Below, piece by piece: positions 61,278 through 64,000 of a DNA stretch of 64,000 nt. The notes under the pieces were generated by a model. The model did no database searches and had not been told where the DNA came from. It was given only the letters and a program-made list of their open reading frames with translations. The DNA is from Shimia_B sp038525525. GTDB taxonomy: Bacteria; Pseudomonadota; Alphaproteobacteria; Rhodobacterales; Rhodobacteraceae. The position numbers and the translations under genes were made by a program. The stretch is taken from the NCBI GenBank assembly GCA_038525525.1, contig JBCBHO010000002.1:310001-374000 (forward strand), given 5' to 3'. Positions within the stretch are counted from its first letter, which is position 1, and the number at the start of each line of letters is the position of its first letter.

Positions 61278-62036
61278 ATGCGTTGCCTCGTCCTGCTTCT
61301 CCTTGCCTTGCCGCTTCCCGCCGCGGCGCTGGAGCTGACGCATCGCGAGACGATCTCGCTCCGTGGTCCGTCCTCGCTTGAATTCGATCCCCTCCTCTGC
61401 GGCGTCTGGATCGCCAATGAGGGGCGCGAGGTGGCGTTCATGGGGCCCTCTGGAGAGATCACGCGGGGCTTCGAGACCGCTCTCTTCACCGCCAAATCGC
61501 TCACCGTGACGACGGAGGGTCTTCTCGTCTCCGATGGCACCGGCCGCTTCGAACTCCTGAGCAAGGACGGAGAACAGCTACGAGAACCCTATCGCATCCC
61601 GGGCGCGATCTGGGACGTCGAAGGGATCATCGCGCGTCCCGGTGGCGGGCTCGTCATCACCCAGGATGCGGATGCGCGCGTCTGGGAGATAGACGCAGCG
61701 GGCCGGGAACTCTGGGCCATCGAAGGGTTCGAGATGTCCCCTCCCATGGTGGAGCCGCAAGGCATCGCATTCGACAGACGCACCGGAGCTCTTTACGTCG
61801 TGGACGACCAGGAAGGCTCCAACAGCCTCTTCGAATTCGCGCCTGACGGGACCTTCCTTGCCATGCATTCCCTTGCGGAGTGGGGCCGCGACCCCGAAGG
61901 CATCGCGATCCAGGCCGATACCGGAACGATGTGGATCGGCTTTGACGACGGCGGGGCACTTGCAACCTTCGACTACGTGCCGACACTGCGCGAAGACGCT
62001 CCGAACGCCACCTCGGACGCCTGCGCGCTCTTCTGA
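61278..62036 (+). CDS. exported beta-propeller-like protein (SdiA-regulated/NHL-type)
   Basis: The N-terminus MRCLVLLLLALPLPAAALE is a signal peptide. The 252-residue product has repeated blade-like segments: SLEFDPLLCGVWIANEGREVAFM, GLLVSDGTGRFELLSKDGE, GLVITQDADARVWEIDAAGRELW, IAFDRRTGALYVVDDQEGSNSLFEF and IAIQADTGTMWIGFDDGG. This is a short propeller resembling SdiA-regulated or esterase-like phytase-type exported proteins. No catalytic residue can be identified. The function is unknown. Confidence 0.72.
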   Translation: MRCLVLLLLALPLPAAALELTHRETISLRGPSSLEFDPLLCGVWIANEGREVAFMGPSGEITRGFETALFTAKSLTVTTEGLLVSDGTGRFELLSKDGEQLREPYRIPGAIWDVEGIIARPGGGLVITQDADARVWEIDAAGRELWAIEGFEMSPPMVEPQGIAFDRRTGALYVVDDQEGSNSLFEFAPDGTFLAMHSLAEWGRDPEGIAIQADTGTMWIGFDDGGALATFDYVPTLREDAPNATSDACALF

Positions 62037-62080
62037 GAAACCCCCTTCACACGTCGCTCCGCGAGTGTATGGTGCAAGCC

Positions 62081-62137
62081 ATGCTGATCGCGACGCATAG
62101 CGCCGCCCTTCTGGGCCTTCTCCTTAGCCGCTCCTGA
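62081..62137 (+). CDS. leucine-rich leader peptide of the cupin-leuA operon
   Basis: An 18-residue frame reads MLIATHSAALLGLLLSRS and then stops. Six of 18 codons are leucine, five of them clustered (CTT CTG GGC CTT CTC CTT). The stop codon lies inside the first arm of a strong hairpin. This is the layout of a leucine attenuation leader, and leuA lies two genes downstream. An in-frame ATG four codons upstream is possible. No clear Shine-Dalgarno sequence is visible, which lowers confidence. Confidence 0.6.
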   Translation: MLIATHSAALLGLLLSRS

Positions 62138-62178
62138 GCGTGCCATTCGGCGCGACCGCTCAGGAGAGACCAGCGCCG
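62131..62178 (+). promoter_or_regulatory. candidate attenuator hairpin / pseudoknot before cupin-leuA
   Basis: CTCCTGAGCG (62131-62140) pairs perfectly with CGCTCAGGAG (62157-62166). CGGCGC in its 16-base loop (62148-62153) is complementary to GCGCCG at 62173-62178, so a pseudoknot or an alternative hairpin can form. A ribosome stalled on the leader leucine codons would cover the first arm. No U-tract follows, so the mechanism is not a textbook intrinsic terminator. Confidence 0.55.
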
Positions 62179-62209
62179 GCCAAGAAGACCCCAGCAAAAG
62201 ACCACACCG

Positions 62210-62566
62210 ATGAAAGCCATCAACCTCGCAGAGAAGCTCGCGCTTTTCGACACCCATTGGGATCCCAAGGTGGTTGCCGGATACAACGGCAACGACGTCA
62301 TGGTCGTGAAGTTCAAGGGCGCGTTCCCGTTTCACAAGCATGACGACACGGATGATTTCTTCCTCGTGCTTGAAGGCGAGATGGAGATGGAGCGCGAGGA
62401 TGGTCCGCCCGTTCGCGTGGGTGCCGGCGAGCTGATCGTCGTGCCCGCGGGCGTGGTGCACCGCCCTCGGGCGGTGAACGAAGTGAAGGTCTTGCTGATC
62501 GAGCCGAAAGGCGAAGCCAATACCGGCGACAGCGGCGCGCCGCCCGCGCCGAAGGACCACATCTAG
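62210..62566 (+). CDS. cupin domain-containing protein
   Basis: This 118-residue single-domain cupin has motif 1 FPFHKHDDTDDFFLVLEGEMEME (metal-binding His/His/Asp-or-Glu) and motif 2 ELIVVPAGVVHRPRAVNEV (final His). It likely binds a metal in a small beta-barrel. It starts behind the leucine leader and ends 10 bases before leuA, so it is probably part of a leucine-regulated operon. Whether it acts in leucine synthesis is unknown. No substrate can be assigned. Confidence 0.85.
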   Translation: MKAINLAEKLALFDTHWDPKVVAGYNGNDVMVVKFKGAFPFHKHDDTDDFFLVLEGEMEMEREDGPPVRVGAGELIVVPAGVVHRPRAVNEVKVLLIEPKGEANTGDSGAPPAPKDHI

Positions 62567-62576
62567 GACGACCGAC

Positions 62577-64000
62577 ATGACCGACAGAGTAGTCATATTC
62601 GACACCACCCTGCGCGACGGAGAGCAATCCCCCGGCGCCACCATGACCCACGATGAAAAGCTCGAGATCGCAGAGATGCTTGACGAGATGGGCGTGGACA
62701 TCATCGAGGCGGGCTTTCCCATCGCCTCCGAGGGCGATTTCGCCGCGGTGAGCGAGATTGCCGAGCGGTCGAAGCAGGCCACGATCTGTGGCCTCGCACG
62801 CGCGAACTACAAGGACATCGATCGGTGTTGGGAGGCCGTGAAACACGCGAAATCCCCGCGAATTCATACCTTTATCGGCACGTCCCCTCTCCATCGCGCG
62901 ATCCCGAACCTCACGATGGACGAGATGGCCGAGCGGATCCACGAAACGGTCACCCATGCGCGAAATCTCTGCGACAACGTCCAGTGGTCGCCGATGGATG
63001 CGACGCGCACGGAATGGGACTATCTCAAGCGCGTGGTAGAAATTGCCATCGCGGCCGGCGCCACGACCATCAACATTCCCGACACGGTGGGCTACACGGC
63101 CCCGGTGGAGAGTGCAGATTTGATCCGCCGCCTCATCGCCGAATGCGAGGGCGGGCCGGACGTCATCTTCGCAACCCATTGTCACAACGACCTCGGCATG
63201 GCGACAGCCAACAGCCTCGCCGCGGTCGAAGGGGGCGCGCGGCAGATCGAATGCACGATCAATGGCTTGGGTGAACGTGCGGGTAACACAGCGCTGGAAG
63301 AGGTCGTGATGGCGCTCAAGACCCGCGGGGACATCATGCCGTTTCACACGGGCATCGACACGACAAAGATCATGGCCGTCTCGCGACGCGTGGCCTCCGC
63401 CGCAGGCTTCCCAGTCCAGTTCAACAAGGCCATCGTCGGCAAGAATGCTTTCGCCCATGAGAGCGGCATCCACCAGGACGGGATGCTGAAGAACCGCGAG
63501 AACTTCGAAATCATGCGTCCCGAGGACATCGGCTTGTCCGGCACCTCCCTGCCCCTCGGCAAGCATTCGGGGCGCGCGGCGCTCCGCGACAAGATGGAAA
63601 AGCTGGGCTACCCGATGGAGGCCAACCAGCTCGCTGACCTCTTCGTGCGGTTCAAGGACCTCGCCGACCGCAAGAAGGAGGTGGAGGACGACGACCTCAT
63701 CGCACTCATGCGTGACGAGTTAGCCGAAGACCAGAACGAGTACATGCAAATCAAGGCGCTCAAGGTCGTCTGCGGGACCGCCGGGCCCCAAAAGGCCGAT
63801 CTGACCATGGTCATCGACGGCACCGAGCGCGAGGCGCAGGCCACGGGAGACGGCCCAGTGGACGCGACCTTCAATGCCGTCAAGGAGCTCTTTTCCCACG
63901 GCGCGCGGCTCGACCTTTATCAAGTGCATGCGGTGACCCAGGGTACGGACGCCCAGGCCACCGTGAGCGTGCGCATGATCGACGACGAGGGTCGTGTCGC
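62577..64000 (+). CDS. leuA: 2-isopropylmalate synthase (C-terminus outside window)
   Basis: The first 474 residues of LeuA are visible. It condenses acetyl-CoA and 2-oxoisovalerate, the first committed step of leucine synthesis. FDTTLRDGEQSPGATMTHDEK carries the catalytic Arg and metal-binding Asp; IFATHCHNDLGMATANS carries the two metal His residues; LGERAGNTALEEVVMALK follows. The start of the regulatory domain (leucine feedback) is in view at QIKALKVVCGTAGPQKADLTM. The reading frame runs open off the right edge. Upstream lie the cupin and the leucine-rich leader. Confidence 0.96.
   Translation, partial: MTDRVVIFDTTLRDGEQSPGATMTHDEKLEIAEMLDEMGVDIIEAGFPIASEGDFAAVSEIAERSKQATICGLARANYKDIDRCWEAVKHAKSPRIHTFIGTSPLHRAIPNLTMDEMAERIHETVTHARNLCDNVQWSPMDATRTEWDYLKRVVEIAIAAGATTINIPDTVGYTAPVESADLIRRLIAECEGGPDVIFATHCHNDLGMATANSLAAVEGGARQIECTINGLGERAGNTALEEVVMALKTRGDIMPFHTGIDTTKIMAVSRRVASAAGFPVQFNKAIVGKNAFAHESGIHQDGMLKNRENFEIMRPEDIGLSGTSLPLGKHSGRAALRDKMEKLGYPMEANQLADLFVRFKDLADRKKEVEDDDLIALMRDELAEDQNEYMQIKALKVVCGTAGPQKADLTMVIDGTEREAQATGDGPVDATFNAVKELFSHGARLDLYQVHAVTQGTDAQATVSVRMIDDEGRV

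Noticed and set aside
62131..62178. SAM-II or SAM/SAH riboswitch upstream of the cupin gene
   Set aside because: A pseudoknot can be drawn but the conserved core bases of those classes are not present, and a leucine-rich leader before leuA explains the region better.

Overview
The window looks like chromosomal DNA of a Rhodobacteraceae (Roseobacter-group) alphaproteobacterium. The basis is high GC almost throughout, gene neighbourhoods typical of that family, a class I lysyl-tRNA synthetase, a bifunctional sulfate adenylyltransferase/APS kinase, a TupABC-type tungstate importer, and many short conserved proteins of the kind seen in that family. No rRNA, phage, insertion sequence or CRISPR array was seen. 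One tRNA gene, tRNA-Arg(TCT), is present. The window cuts a CsaA-like gene at the left end and leuA at the right end.

Layout. Positions 1-9 kb hold housekeeping genes: csaA/proC/ybjN-like, ubiK, lgt-pgeF, a Hint-domain protein, a divergent lrp/trxB pair, and an in-frame fusion of a MarR-type DNA-binding module to Sat-CysC behind two matched palindromes. Positions 9-16 kb hold the tungstate importer, tRNA-Arg, uvrB, a zinc-ribbon gene broken by a stop codon, and small conserved proteins. Positions 16-30 kb hold a large parallel beta-helix protein without a signal peptide, an SDR/AlkD pair, lysS, dacB, an EamA exporter, nadD, and a FNT channel/MOSC pair. Positions 30-43 kb hold ettA, an AT-rich patch with one foreign-looking membrane gene, DUF4329 and SRAP genes, a divergent arylesterase / ABC-FtsX exporter pair, a MATE/gltX pair, and an MBL-fold hydrolase.

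Positions 43-57 kb form the main accessory locus. A ribose-type ABC importer operon (binding protein, SDR, two permeases, double ATPase, FAH-family hydrolase) runs rightward. A catabolic operon (regulator, SDR, divergent M24 'peptidase', KduD-like SDR, 2-keto-3-deoxy-L-fuconate-dehydrogenase-like SDR, FMN 2-hydroxyacid oxidase) runs leftward. The regulator between them joins a winged-helix DNA-binding domain to a complete ABC-type solute-binding domain with no signal peptide, so it is probably a cytoplasmic sensor of the imported compound or a derivative. The enzymes suggest oxidation of a sugar-like acid to a diketo-acid, hydrolytic cleavage to pyruvate plus a 2-hydroxyacid, and oxidation of that acid. 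No dehydratase or lactonase is present, so the substrate stays open.

Positions 57-64 kb hold nadE, a 19-unit MORN protein, an SDR, a secreted propeller-like protein, and a cupin-leuA operon preceded by a leucine-rich leader peptide and a strong hairpin. The points most worth checking are the solute-binding-domain regulator and its locus, an SRAP protein whose catalytic Cys2 is Pro2, the MarR-Sat-CysC fusion with its operators, and the leuA leader.
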